Source of the DNA: Gammaproteobacteria bacterium
GTDB lineage: Bacteria > Pseudomonadota > Gammaproteobacteria > Chromatiales > Chromatiaceae
Direction: 5' to 3'
DNA length: 36,448 nt
Assembly (NCBI GenBank): GCA_009928645.1
Contig: SACH01000027.1
Location: forward strand, 1 to 36,448
Below, piece after piece: positions 1 through 7,279 of the stretch; the stretch's first letter is position 1; each line of letters opens with the position of its first letter. The translations under genes and the position numbers were made by a program. Below the pieces are notes generated by a model. That model saw only the letters and a list, made by a program, of their open reading frames with translations, searched no databases and was not told where the DNA came from.

Positions 1-1
1 C

Positions 2-139
2 ACCGATCCAAATTGGCAAGAGGGGGTCTGGGCTGACGCGACTGCCAAGGCCATCGACGAGACCGGGCTTGATCTATTCCCGGAGGAGTGTCCCTGGACC
101 TCCGAACAGATTCTGTCTCAGGGCTTCTTTCCGGAGTGA
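2..139 (+). CDS. DUF29-family protein, 3' end only
   Basis: The second frame is open from the window edge to a TGA at 137-139 and encodes about 45 residues. The end of this peptide ([13 protein letters not shown], then a short Ser/Gln stretch and a final FFPE) resembles the C-terminus of DUF29 proteins, which typically finish with a 'TGL..FP..CPW....L....F.P' pattern. DUF29 proteins are small (about 150 residues), of unknown function, and common in cyanobacteria and purple sulfur bacteria, often in many copies. The start lies outside the window. The assignment rests on a short C-terminal match, so the family call is moderate; the reading frame itself is clear. Confidence 0.55.
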   Translation, partial: TDPNWQEGVWADATAKAIDETGLDLFPEECPWTSEQILSQGFFPE

Positions 140-220
140 TGTCGTCGAGCGTTGCTGTACTGATCAAACATTGATCGGTGTCGAGTTCTCCATGTCACGA
201 AATGACCCCGCTGGCACCGC

Positions 221-226
221 TATACT
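221..226 (+). promoter_or_regulatory. possible -10 box upstream of fbaB
   Basis: TATACT lies 50 bases before the aldolase ATG and matches a sigma-70 -10 hexamer at five of six positions. No convincing -35 hexamer is found 16-18 bases upstream, so this is a weak call or an activator-dependent promoter. Confidence 0.25.
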
Positions 227-275
227 TGTTCAGATGGCAGTCGTAACCAATGCTCAAAAGCGGAAGGAGGCATCC

Positions 276-1325
276 ATGAGTAACATCGTCGCATTGCTGG
301 GAGATGAAGCCGAGGATCTGTTGGGACACCAGTGCCGGGGCATCCCGCGGGACCTGCTGCACTTACCGGGCCCCGACTACGTGGATCGGGTGATGATGGA
401 CTCGGACCGCAAGCCGGGGGTGCTGCGCGGTTTCGCGACCTTGCTCGGCCACGGGCGCCTGGGCGGCACCGGCTATCTCTCGATCCTGCCGGTGGACCAG
501 GGGGTTGAGCACTCGGGCGGGGCGTCCTTCGCCCCCAATCCCTTGTACTTCGATCCCGAGAACATCATCCGCCTGGCGATCGAAGGGGGCTGCAATGCGG
601 TTGCATCGACCCTCGGGGTGCTGGGCGCGGTGGGACGCCGTTACGCCCACAAGATCCCCTTCCTGGTCAAGCTCAACCATAACGAGATGCTCGCCTACCC
701 GACGATCCACGACCAGACGCTGTGGGCGTCGGTGGATCAGGCCTTCGACATGGGGGCGGTGGCGGTGGGGGCGACCATCTACTTTGGCTCCGCCGAGTCG
801 CGGCGCCAGATCCAGGAGGTGAGCGCGGCCTTCGCCCACGCCCATGAGCTGGGCATGGTCACGGTGCTCTGGGCCTATCTGCGCAACCCCGCCTTCAAGC
901 ACGAGGGCACCGACTATCACGAGGCCGCCGACCTCACCGGACAGGCCAACCACCTGGCCGTCACCATCGAGGCGGACATCGTCAAACAGAAGCAGGCTAC
1001 TTGCGACGGAGGCTACACCGCCCTCGGCTTTGGCAAGACCCACCCCCGGGTTTACGCGGAGCTCTCCGGCGGCCACCCCATCGACTGGGTGCGCTACCAG
1101 GTGGCCAACTGCTACCTGGGCCGGGTCGGCATGATCAACTCCGGCGGTCCCTCCGGGAAGGACGACCTGCACCAGGCGGTGCGCACAGCGGTGATCAACA
1201 AACGGGCCGGGGGCATGGGCCTGATCTCCGGGCGCAAGGCCTTCCAGAAGCCCATGGCGGAGGGGGTGCAACTCCTCAACGCCATCCAGGATGTCTATCT
1301 GTCGCCCGAGGTGACGATTGCCTGA
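276..1325 (+). CDS. fbaB: class I fructose-bisphosphate aldolase (FbaB/DhnA type)
   Basis: Cleaves fructose 1,6-bisphosphate to dihydroxyacetone phosphate and glyceraldehyde 3-phosphate by Schiff-base chemistry. The reverse reaction serves the Calvin cycle and gluconeogenesis, and sedoheptulose bisphosphate may also be a substrate. The 349-residue product matches E. coli FbaB (350 aa) closely from end to end: [47 protein letters not shown] and [14 protein letters not shown] are all present. The frame stays open further upstream, to an ATG at 69, but the ATG at 276 has a strong GGAAGGAGG ribosome site at 262-270 and agrees with the family N-terminus ([16 protein letters not shown]). The gene is monocistronic; the next gene is convergent. 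Its proximity to prk (4.7 kb downstream) fits an autotroph, although the two are not in one operon. Confidence 0.95.
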   Translation: MSNIVALLGDEAEDLLGHQCRGIPRDLLHLPGPDYVDRVMMDSDRKPGVLRGFATLLGHGRLGGTGYLSILPVDQGVEHSGGASFAPNPLYFDPENIIRLAIEGGCNAVASTLGVLGAVGRRYAHKIPFLVKLNHNEMLAYPTIHDQTLWASVDQAFDMGAVAVGATIYFGSAESRRQIQEVSAAFAHAHELGMVTVLWAYLRNPAFKHEGTDYHEAADLTGQANHLAVTIEADIVKQKQATCDGGYTALGFGKTHPRVYAELSGGHPIDWVRYQVANCYLGRVGMINSGGPSGKDDLHQAVRTAVINKRAGGMGLISGRKAFQKPMAEGVQLLNAIQDVYLSPEVTIA

Positions 1326-1494
1326 CGCGGAGACCGTGCTGGCCCTCGGCCAGGGAAGGCGGTCAGTTCGGACCGACCGGCGCGAACGCCGGCAGGCCAT
1401 CTAGACCGCGGCGGACCCTGGTTATGTGCGCGTTATTGATGGCCCGCATCTTCTGGCCCTGCGCGGAAGGGCTACAGCGCCGGCGGGTGATCCC

Positions 1495-1519
1495 CCAAGC
1501 CCCCAAGCCGGGGGCTTGG
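1495..1519. terminator. hairpin between convergent fbaB and transporter genes
   Basis: A perfect 10-bp inverted repeat, CCAAGCCCCC and GGGGGCTTGG, surrounds a 5-base loop. It sits directly after the stop of the minus-strand transporter gene and 170 bases after fbaB. It has no T-tract on either strand, so it could be a bidirectional transcript-end hairpin rather than a classic intrinsic terminator. Confidence 0.45.
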
Positions 1520-1520
1520 C

Positions 1521-3242
1521 TCAGGCGCTACGCAGCCGGCTCAGCTTGACCAGGGCCACCGTCGCCAGGGGCAGGACCAGGCCGATCAGCAGGGCGGCCA
1601 TCATCAGAGTCCCCAGCTCGCTGTAGTCCGCCGGGACGCTGACCGCGCCGCTGGCGGGGTCCTTCACCTCCCGGGTCACGAGGAAGATCTCATTCAGGTA
1701 CTTGGTGCCCAACTGGCTAGCGGACAGGGCCAGGTTGGTGAAGGAGGCCATGACGGCGAAGAAGGTGGCCTTGAGGTTGTCGGGAGCCGAGTTGGCGATC
1801 CAGGCCAGCATGGGCACCATGGCGATCTGGCCCAGGGGCGACTCCAGGGCGGTATCGACCACGGCGATGAAGCGGGCGTCGACGATACCGCCGGTCAGGG
1901 CCGCCGTCCACTCATGCAGGCCGTGGTACATGCCGATGATCGGCAGGTAGAGCAGGCTGGAGATGAGGGTCAGAAAGACCACCACATAGGCGATGGAGCG
2001 CTCGGCCATGAAGCGGCGGAAGAGAAAGAGCCCGAGCAGGGTCAGGCTGCTGCCGATCAGCGACAAGACCGACAGGAACTGCTGGTCGAAGGCCAGTTCG
2101 TCGATCATCCACCAGGTCTGGCCCGACCCCGGCCCGGGCATGGCGCGGAAGACGAAGATGATCAGGGCCGTACCCACCAGATAGAGCCGCGCCTCCGGCT
2201 CCAGGACCCGCATCAGGCGCGCCATGAGAAAGAGGATGATGGCCATGGAGCCGACGAAGATGATTTCCTGGTTGTAGGGGACCTCCAGCAGGCCCAGGGT
2301 CAGGGTGAAGGCGACGAAGACCAGGCTTCCGCCCAGAATCCACCAGTTGGGCTGGGTTTTCTCCACCGGATGCTCCAGCCGCCGCCGGGCCTCGGCCCGG
2401 TCCAGGCCCTTGGCCATGAGGCGACGCAGGTCACGGCGCCGGATGTAGGACGCCAGGGCCACGCCGAGGATGGAGACCAGGGGAATGGCCAGGGCTAGTT
2501 CGTAGATATGGATGTAGGTGGCGACTTTGTCCGCCTCCGACATGGCCTCGACGTCGGCGAACAGGTAGACGTTGGCCAGGGACACCAGGACCCCGCCGCC
2601 GATGATCGCCACCCGTCCCAGGGTCTGCATGGTGGTGTGCATCAGCTTGCGCGTCGCCGGGTCGACCGGCTGGCCGTTCGCGTCCACCCGCGGCACCGCC
2701 TCCACCGTCATGGCGTCCGCCACCACGTCCTGGATGACGTAGCCCACCGGGGCCAGCAGGGCGGCGAGGACGTACCAGGCCTCCACCGGCATCACCGCCG
2801 CCATGGCCGCCCGATCGCCGAGCAGGCCGAGCATGATCAGCAGGCTGGCGGTGAGCAGGGCCGCGCCCAGGTAGACCAGCAGGGCCTTGTGGCGCCAGAT
2901 GAGGTCCACCAGGTGCCCCAGGGGCATCTTCAGCGCCCAGGGGATGCCGGCCCAGAAGCCCAGGGCCGCCAGAAAAGCGGCGGACAGCCCCAGGTAATCC
3001 TTGACGAAGAAGGTGCCGACGATGGCCGTCAGGCCCTGGATGCCGTAGGCCACGTAGACCATGAGCGGCGGCAGGTAGGACAGGCGCAGTTCCCGCCCCA
3101 GTTCCAGGATGTTGCGGTCGAACCACTGGGCCAGGCGGTTGACGTAGCCGCCCTGCCGGGTCGGGGGGGTGGTGCCGTGGGTATGTGCGTTCACGCCGTG
3201 CGTCTCGTGGTCGAAGGAAGGGGGCACAGGGTACGGCATCAC
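1521..3242 (-). CDS. MFS transporter, BT1 (folate-biopterin transporter)-like
   Basis: An integral membrane protein of about 573 residues with roughly 12 hydrophobic segments. It begins with LPPLMVYVAYGIQGLTAIVGTFFVKDYLGLS, followed by GFWAGIPWALKMPLGHLVD (the cytoplasmic loop 2-3 region of MFS proteins). A central segment, MPGPGSGQTWWMIDELAFDQQFLSVLSLIGS, resembles the BT1 family signature, in which a new helix pair starts with an 'F..neLgF...flg' motif. BT1 members carry folates, pterins or related compounds, but the substrate here cannot be read from the sequence. The cytoplasmic linker near residues 270-300 is rich in Arg and Glu. The start is GTG at 3242 or the adjacent ATG at 3239; no strong ribosome site is visible. 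It stands alone, convergent with fbaB and divergent from the GGDEF-EAL gene. Confidence 0.7.
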   Translation of the reverse strand: MMPYPVPPSFDHETHGVNAHTHGTTPPTRQGGYVNRLAQWFDRNILELGRELRLSYLPPLMVYVAYGIQGLTAIVGTFFVKDYLGLSAAFLAALGFWAGIPWALKMPLGHLVDLIWRHKALLVYLGAALLTASLLIMLGLLGDRAAMAAVMPVEAWYVLAALLAPVGYVIQDVVADAMTVEAVPRVDANGQPVDPATRKLMHTTMQTLGRVAIIGGGVLVSLANVYLFADVEAMSEADKVATYIHIYELALAIPLVSILGVALASYIRRRDLRRLMAKGLDRAEARRRLEHPVEKTQPNWWILGGSLVFVAFTLTLGLLEVPYNQEIIFVGSMAIILFLMARLMRVLEPEARLYLVGTALIIFVFRAMPGPGSGQTWWMIDELAFDQQFLSVLSLIGSSLTLLGLFLFRRFMAERSIAYVVVFLTLISSLLYLPIIGMYHGLHEWTAALTGGIVDARFIAVVDTALESPLGQIAMVPMLAWIANSAPDNLKATFFAVMASFTNLALSASQLGTKYLNEIFLVTREVKDPASGAVSVPADYSELGTLMMAALLIGLVLPLATVALVKLSRLRSA

Positions 3243-3290
3243 CGCACGGGAGACCTATAGCCACCGCCAACGAATTTCTCGCCGATCAAT

Positions 3291-3320
3291 TATTGGCTGA
3301 TATTGGCTGATATTGGCTAC
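3291..3320 (+). repeat. three tandem 10-bp repeats (TATTGGCTGA)
   Basis: TATTGGCTGA occurs twice and TATTGGCTAC once, head to tail, at 3291, 3301 and 3311. One repeat per helical turn places identical bases on the same DNA face. The array lies about 50 bases upstream of the transporter start, between divergent genes. Confidence 0.85.
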
Positions 3321-3324
3321 CCCA

Positions 3325-3351
3325 GGCGCCCGTCCTTCGGCGCCCGTCCTT
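3325..3351 (+). repeat. duplicated 13-mer GGCGCCCGTCCTT
   Basis: The 13-mer appears at 3325-3337 and again at 3339-3351, one base apart. It lies just beyond the 10-bp array, in the same divergent promoter region. Confidence 0.85.
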
Positions 3352-3554
3352 GCGTATCGGCGCGGCTTTCGTGTTATCGTCCCGCCGCAAAATACTTGGG
3401 GTCAGGGATGCCGCCGGCGTGGGGGTTCCTCCCCGGGACCAGGGGCCGGGATGCGGGATTCCCGGCCCGTCGCGGCTCAGGTGCAACCTGACGCCAGCAG
3501 TACGGCAATGGCATCTGACCACCCTGAACGCTTGTCGGGCCCCATGACTTTGCC

Positions 3555-5849
3555 ATGATCCCACTCACCGTTGAAATAGAATCCCTTGAGGCACGGGTCA
3601 ACGAACTCCAGGCCCGCTTGCGGCTGGCCGAGGACCAGGCCCGCCAGGCGGAGGCCCGCGCCCGGGACGGCGACGCCCGGCGGCGCCTGTTTCAGGATCT
3701 GGTTGAAAGTCTCCGCGACGTGGTCTGGGTGCTGGACGCCACGACCCTGCGCTTCATCTATGTCAGTCCGGCCGTGCTCGGGCTGCGCGGTTACACCCCC
3801 GCCGAGATCATGGCCGCGCCCATGGACGCCGCCCTGACCCCGGATTCCCGGGAGCAGGTCCGGGCCCTGATCACCGAGCGGGTGGCCGCCTTCCTGAGCG
3901 GTAACCTGGACCCGGACACCCACTTCGTCGAGGAGGTGCAACAGCCCTGCAAGGACGGCGCGGTCGTCTGGACCGAGGTCATCACCCGTTACTACCGCAA
4001 CGAGGCGACCGGCGCCATCGAGATTCAGGGCATCACCCGCGACATCACGGAACGGCGGCAGGCGGAGGAGAAGATCCGCCACATGGCGCAGCACGACAGC
4101 CTGACCGGCCTGCCCAACCGCGCCCTCTTTTCCGCCCTGGTGGAGCGCGCCCTGGCCATGGCCCAGCGGGAGCATCACCAGGTCGCCCTGGCCTTCCTGG
4201 ACCTGGATCATTTCAAGCCGATCAACGATATCCACGGCCATCTGGTCGGCGATCTGGTGCTGCGGGAGACGGCCCGGCGCATCAGCCATACTCTGCGCAA
4301 ATCCGACACCATCGGCCGCATTGGCGGTGACGAATTCATCCTGCTCCTACCCAACATCGGCACGCCGCACCATGCCCTGGAGGTGGCCCACAAGGTCCGG
4401 GAGGCGGTGCGCCAACCGCTCCTGATCAACGACCTCACCCTTTCCGTCTCCACCAGCCTGGGCATCGCCCTGTACCCGGAGCACGGCCAGGACGAACAGA
4501 CCCTGGCCAAGAACGCGGACTATGCCATGTACTTCTCGAAGAGGATCGGCCGGGACTGCGTCACCCTCTATGTGCCCGAGCTCCATGTCGAGGAACTGAT
4601 CAGCGGCACCCCAGCCGGCGAGCGGCCGCGACCGGCGTCCCGTGCCCGGCTGCAACTGGGACAGATCAAACGCGGGCTGGAAAAGGGCGAGCTGTCTTAT
4701 TTCTACCAGCCCAAGGTCTCGCTCCTCAGCGGCCGGGTGTCCGGCGCCGAGGCCCTGGTGCGCTGGGTGCGGCCCGATGGCGAGATCATCCCCCCGGGTG
4801 ACTTCATCCCCCTGGCCATCGAGTCCGGCCTGATCAAGCAGATGACCCTGAGCATGTTTCCGGACCTGGTGGCCGATCTCAACATCATCCAGGACACCTG
4901 CCCGGGGCTGGTGCTGTCCTTCAACCTGACGGCCCGGGATCTGGAAACGGCCGATATCGTCACCGCCGCCCGCGCCGCCTTCGCCCGCTTCCAGCTCGAT
5001 CCGGGCCTGTTGCAGGCGGAATTGACCGAGTCCTCGGTGATCAGCAGCTCCAGCAAGGCCCGGGATCACATCCTGGAGTTGACCGGCATGGGCCTGGGGC
5101 TGGCCATGGACGACTTTGGCACCGGCTACTCCTCCATCGAGGTCCTCAGCCAGTGGCCCTTCTCGGCGGTCAAGATCGACCAGGGCCTGATTCGCGGCAT
5201 GGAGACCTCGGAGAAGTGCACCACCATCGTCCGCGCCAGCATCCAGATGGCCCACCAGTTGGGCATCAAGACCGTCGCCGAGGGCGTGGAAAGCCGCCAG
5301 GTCTTCGATTTTCTGCTCAACGCCGGGTGCAGCGAGGTCCAGGGCTTCTGGCTGGGGCGGCCCATGCCCCTCAGCGACTTTCTGGGTTACCTCAAGCAGG
5401 ACTCGCGCTGGTCCGGCATCCCCACCGGCCTGATCCACATCGCCCAGCTTGACCACATCCACTGGCGGCGGGGCCTCATCGACCATGCCATCGCCCAGGC
5501 CTTCGGCAAGGCCGGGCGCAACGCCATCCGCGGGCTCCAGGTCGAACTCGACCCCCGCCGTTGCCAGCTCGGCCAGTGGTATTACGGCCAGGGCCAGGAA
5601 TTCCACGGCCTCCCCTCCTTCGACGCCCTGGAGGAACCGCACGTCGAATTGCACCGACTCGGCGCGGCCTTGCTGGCGGCCGTGGAGGAGGAACAGCCCC
5701 CGAAGGTGATCACCAGCCTGATCCGCCGGGTCACGGACCAATCGGGCATCGTCCTGAGCATCCTCCAGGCCCTGGAGTACGAAAGCCTGATGGCGCGGGG
5801 GGAACTGCCGCGTCCCCGGCAGCAGCACGCGCGACCTCTCGCCATCTGA
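3555..5849 (+). CDS. PAS-GGDEF-EAL-CZB cyclic-di-GMP signalling protein
   Basis: A 764-residue cytoplasmic protein without membrane helices. An N-terminal coiled-coil-like stretch (about 5-45) precedes a PAS domain (about 45-165) and a GGDEF domain (about 175-340). The GGDEF domain keeps an intact GGDEF at 257-261 and an inhibitory RxxD site (RKSD, 248-251). An EAL domain (about 365-615) has EAL at 399-401, ELTE, DDFGTGYSS, VKID and AEGVE, so both enzymatic activities look possible. The C-terminus (about 625-750) is a chemoreceptor zinc-binding (CZB) domain, with H634 (DHxxW), C670 (CxLGxW), H696 and H700 in the spacing of the zinc ligands of E. coli DgcZ. Zinc or redox input through CZB is inferred from that family. 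The ATG at 3555 gives the whole family architecture, though its ribosome site is weak. The gene is transcribed alone. Confidence 0.93.
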   Translation: MIPLTVEIESLEARVNELQARLRLAEDQARQAEARARDGDARRRLFQDLVESLRDVVWVLDATTLRFIYVSPAVLGLRGYTPAEIMAAPMDAALTPDSREQVRALITERVAAFLSGNLDPDTHFVEEVQQPCKDGAVVWTEVITRYYRNEATGAIEIQGITRDITERRQAEEKIRHMAQHDSLTGLPNRALFSALVERALAMAQREHHQVALAFLDLDHFKPINDIHGHLVGDLVLRETARRISHTLRKSDTIGRIGGDEFILLLPNIGTPHHALEVAHKVREAVRQPLLINDLTLSVSTSLGIALYPEHGQDEQTLAKNADYAMYFSKRIGRDCVTLYVPELHVEELISGTPAGERPRPASRARLQLGQIKRGLEKGELSYFYQPKVSLLSGRVSGAEALVRWVRPDGEIIPPGDFIPLAIESGLIKQMTLSMFPDLVADLNIIQDTCPGLVLSFNLTARDLETADIVTAARAAFARFQLDPGLLQAELTESSVISSSSKARDHILELTGMGLGLAMDDFGTGYSSIEVLSQWPFSAVKIDQGLIRGMETSEKCTTIVRASIQMAHQLGIKTVAEGVESRQVFDFLLNAGCSEVQGFWLGRPMPLSDFLGYLKQDSRWSGIPTGLIHIAQLDHIHWRRGLIDHAIAQAFGKAGRNAIRGLQVELDPRRCQLGQWYYGQGQEFHGLPSFDALEEPHVELHRLGAALLAAVEEEQPPKVITSLIRRVTDQSGIVLSILQALEYESLMARGELPRPRQQHARPLAI

Positions 5850-5911
5850 TTCCACGGTTGCCCGTGGCGGCCCGACCACAGCTTTTCCCGGGCCCGGGTG
5901 AGGCCGCATGG

Positions 5912-5917
5912 TATATT
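5912..5917 (+). promoter_or_regulatory. possible -10 box in the prk leader
   Basis: TATATT lies about 165 bases before prk and upstream of the hairpin at 5967. No good -35 is found. The surrounding GGTATAT...TAGGAAAC context recurs at 24480, upstream of the TPR lipoprotein gene. Confidence 0.25.
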
Positions 5918-5966
5918 AGGAAACCCTTCAGGATCACGGCGGGCCTTCCTCCGGCCGGATGACTTT

Positions 5967-5990
5967 TCGGGTTGTGCCCGAGATTTTTTT
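5967..5990 (+). terminator. intrinsic terminator or leader attenuator before prk
   Basis: TCGGG-TTGTG-CCCGA forms a 5-bp stem and is followed by GA and seven T residues (5984-5990). It lies 118 bases after the GGDEF-EAL stop and 90 bases before the prk ATG. The simplest reading is termination of the upstream gene. If transcription starts at the TATATT box at 5912, it would instead sit in the prk 5' leader. Confidence 0.5.
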
Positions 5991-6080
5991 GGTCCAGGTT
6001 GCCGACAAGCCGTCGAACAGTTCCCTCGCGCCCCAACCGGTGCAACCAACATTAAAATCAAAAGACTAGAGGAGATCCCC

Positions 6081-6971
6081 ATGTCGATCAATCACCCCGT
6101 TATCGCGGTTACCGGGTCCTCGGGCGCCGGCACGACTACCGTCAAGCGCGCCTTCGAGCATATCTTTTACCGCGAAGGCATCACCGCCGCCATCGTCGAG
6201 GGCGACAGCTTCCATCGTTTCGACCGCGCTGAGATGAAGGAAGAGACGGCCAAGGCCAGTAAGGCCGGTCGCAACCTGAGCCATTTTGGCGCCGAGGCCA
6301 ATCGCTTCGACATGCTCGAAGAGCTGTTTCGCACCTACGGCGAGACGGGGATGGGCAAGAAGCGCTATTACCTCCACAGCGAGGAGGAGGCCCAGGAGCA
6401 TAACGCCCGCCTCGGCACCAACCTCAAGCCGGGCCAGTTCACCCCGCTGGAGGACCTGCCCGGGAAGACGGACATGCTCTTCTATGAGGGCCTGCACGGC
6501 ATGGTGATCACCGAGGAGCACAATGTCGCCCAGCATGTGGACCTGGGCATCGGTGTGGTGCCCATCGTCAACCTGGAGTGGATTCAGAAGATCCACCGCG
6601 ACAATGCCGAGCGTGGCTATTCGGCGGAGGCGATCGTCGACACCATCATGCGCCGCATGCCGGACTACATCACCACCATCGTGCCGCAGTTCTCGCTGAC
6701 GGACATCAACTTCCAGCGCGTGGCCACCGTCGACACCTCCAACCCCTTCATCGCCCGGGACATCCCCACCCCGGACGAGAGCTTCGTCATCATCCGCTTC
6801 CGCGACCCGACCAAGTGGGACGTCGACTTCCCCTACCTCCTGTCCATGATCCACGACTCCTTCATGACCCGCCGCAATAGCATGGTCGTCCCCGGTGGCA
6901 AGATGGGCTTCGCCATGGAGATCATCCTCCAACCCATGATCGAATGCCTGATGTTGAAGTGTAACGGCTGA
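6081..6971 (+). CDS. prk: phosphoribulokinase, class I
   Basis: ATP-dependent phosphorylation of ribulose 5-phosphate to ribulose 1,5-bisphosphate, the step that feeds Rubisco. The 296-residue product has the proteobacterial class I length. It carries the P-loop GSSGAGTTT near residues 13-21, the VEGDSFHRF segment with substrate-binding residues, the lid-region RNLSHFGAEANRFD, and the acidic DMLFYEGLHGMV strand. The frame is open further upstream, but the ATG at 6081 has an AGAGGAG ribosome site (6068-6074) and matches the family N-terminus. No Rubisco, CbbR or other Calvin gene is in the window apart from the aldolase, so prk is unlinked from a cbb operon here. It is followed by a 308-bp repeat-bearing spacer. 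Confidence 0.97.
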   Translation: MSINHPVIAVTGSSGAGTTTVKRAFEHIFYREGITAAIVEGDSFHRFDRAEMKEETAKASKAGRNLSHFGAEANRFDMLEELFRTYGETGMGKKRYYLHSEEEAQEHNARLGTNLKPGQFTPLEDLPGKTDMLFYEGLHGMVITEEHNVAQHVDLGIGVVPIVNLEWIQKIHRDNAERGYSAEAIVDTIMRRMPDYITTIVPQFSLTDINFQRVATVDTSNPFIARDIPTPDESFVIIRFRDPTKWDVDFPYLLSMIHDSFMTRRNSMVVPGGKMGFAMEIILQPMIECLMLKCNG

Positions 6972-7010
6972 TTAACAATTACTTTTCAGCCTTGCCCCGG
7001 GTCGGGGAAC

Positions 7011-7086
7011 ATCTGGCGGGGGACGCCGTGAATACGTCCATGTAGGCTTGCCGCCAGCATCCTTGCTGGCGACACCCCCGCCAGAT
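7011..7086. repeat. composite palindromic element (REP-like)
   Basis: The 12-mer ATCTGGCGGGGG (7011-7022) and its exact reverse complement (7075-7086) bracket a 52-base interior. The interior contains a second hairpin, CGCCAGC-ATCCTT-GCTGGCG. The core (GACGCCGTGAATACGTCCAT and following) looks to me like a dispersed intergenic palindrome seen in several gammaproteobacterial genomes, but only one copy is present here. It lies between convergent genes, the usual place for such elements. Confidence 0.7.
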
Positions 7087-7260
7087 GCCCCCCGACCCTC
7101 CCTACCGGGCCTTCCCTGACCGCACCGGACACTGAAGAACGGATGCCGCCCTGCTCCTCCCTCACCAGGCCTTGCTTGACTGCCGAACACTGCAGAACGG
7201 ATAGCCCCCGGCCCCTCCCCGCCAGACCTTCCTGGCAGCACCGAACACTGAAGATCAGTT
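7087..7260 (+). repeat. three tandem imperfect 58-bp repeats
   Basis: Units start at 7087, 7145 and 7203. Their ends align at exactly 58-bp spacing: GGACACTGAAGAACGGAT, GAACACTGCAGAACGGAT and GAACACTGAAGATCAGTT. Each unit also contains CTCCC...CC.G.CCTT. The third copy is the most diverged, as expected at the edge of an array. No frame through the units stays conserved, so a non-coding role is likelier. Confidence 0.85.
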
Positions 7261-7279
7261 GAGTGAAACGGCCACCGCT

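Larger units (their letters stand above)
3243..3554. other. 312-bp divergent intergenic region with short tandem repeats
   Basis: This separates the divergent transporter and GGDEF-EAL genes and should hold both promoters. I see no hexamer pair good enough to call. It contains three 10-bp repeats at 3291-3320 and a duplicated 13-mer at 3325-3351. Open frames here look like chance GC-rich frames without family resemblance. Confidence 0.6.
6972..7279. other. 308-bp spacer between convergent prk and the RNase T2 gene, filled with repeats
   Basis: After a short AT-rich stretch it holds a small CCCCG/CGGGG hairpin (6995-7007), a palindromic element (7011-7086) and three tandem 58-bp units (7087-7260). 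Open frames across it show no family resemblance. I see no gene. Confidence 0.7.

Noticed and set aside
363-1400. Long minus-strand open frame opposite fbaB
   Set aside because: It is the antisense shadow of a strongly conserved aldolase gene in GC-rich DNA; the peptide has no family resemblance and no ribosome site.
4347-5909. 520-codon minus-strand frame opposite the GGDEF-EAL gene
   Set aside because: The plus strand encodes a full set of conserved domains; the antisense product is Gly/Ala/Asp/His-rich filler typical of shadow frames.
7087-7260. CRISPR array
   Set aside because: The three units are contiguous 58-bp imperfect repeats with no spacers, and no cas gene is nearby.
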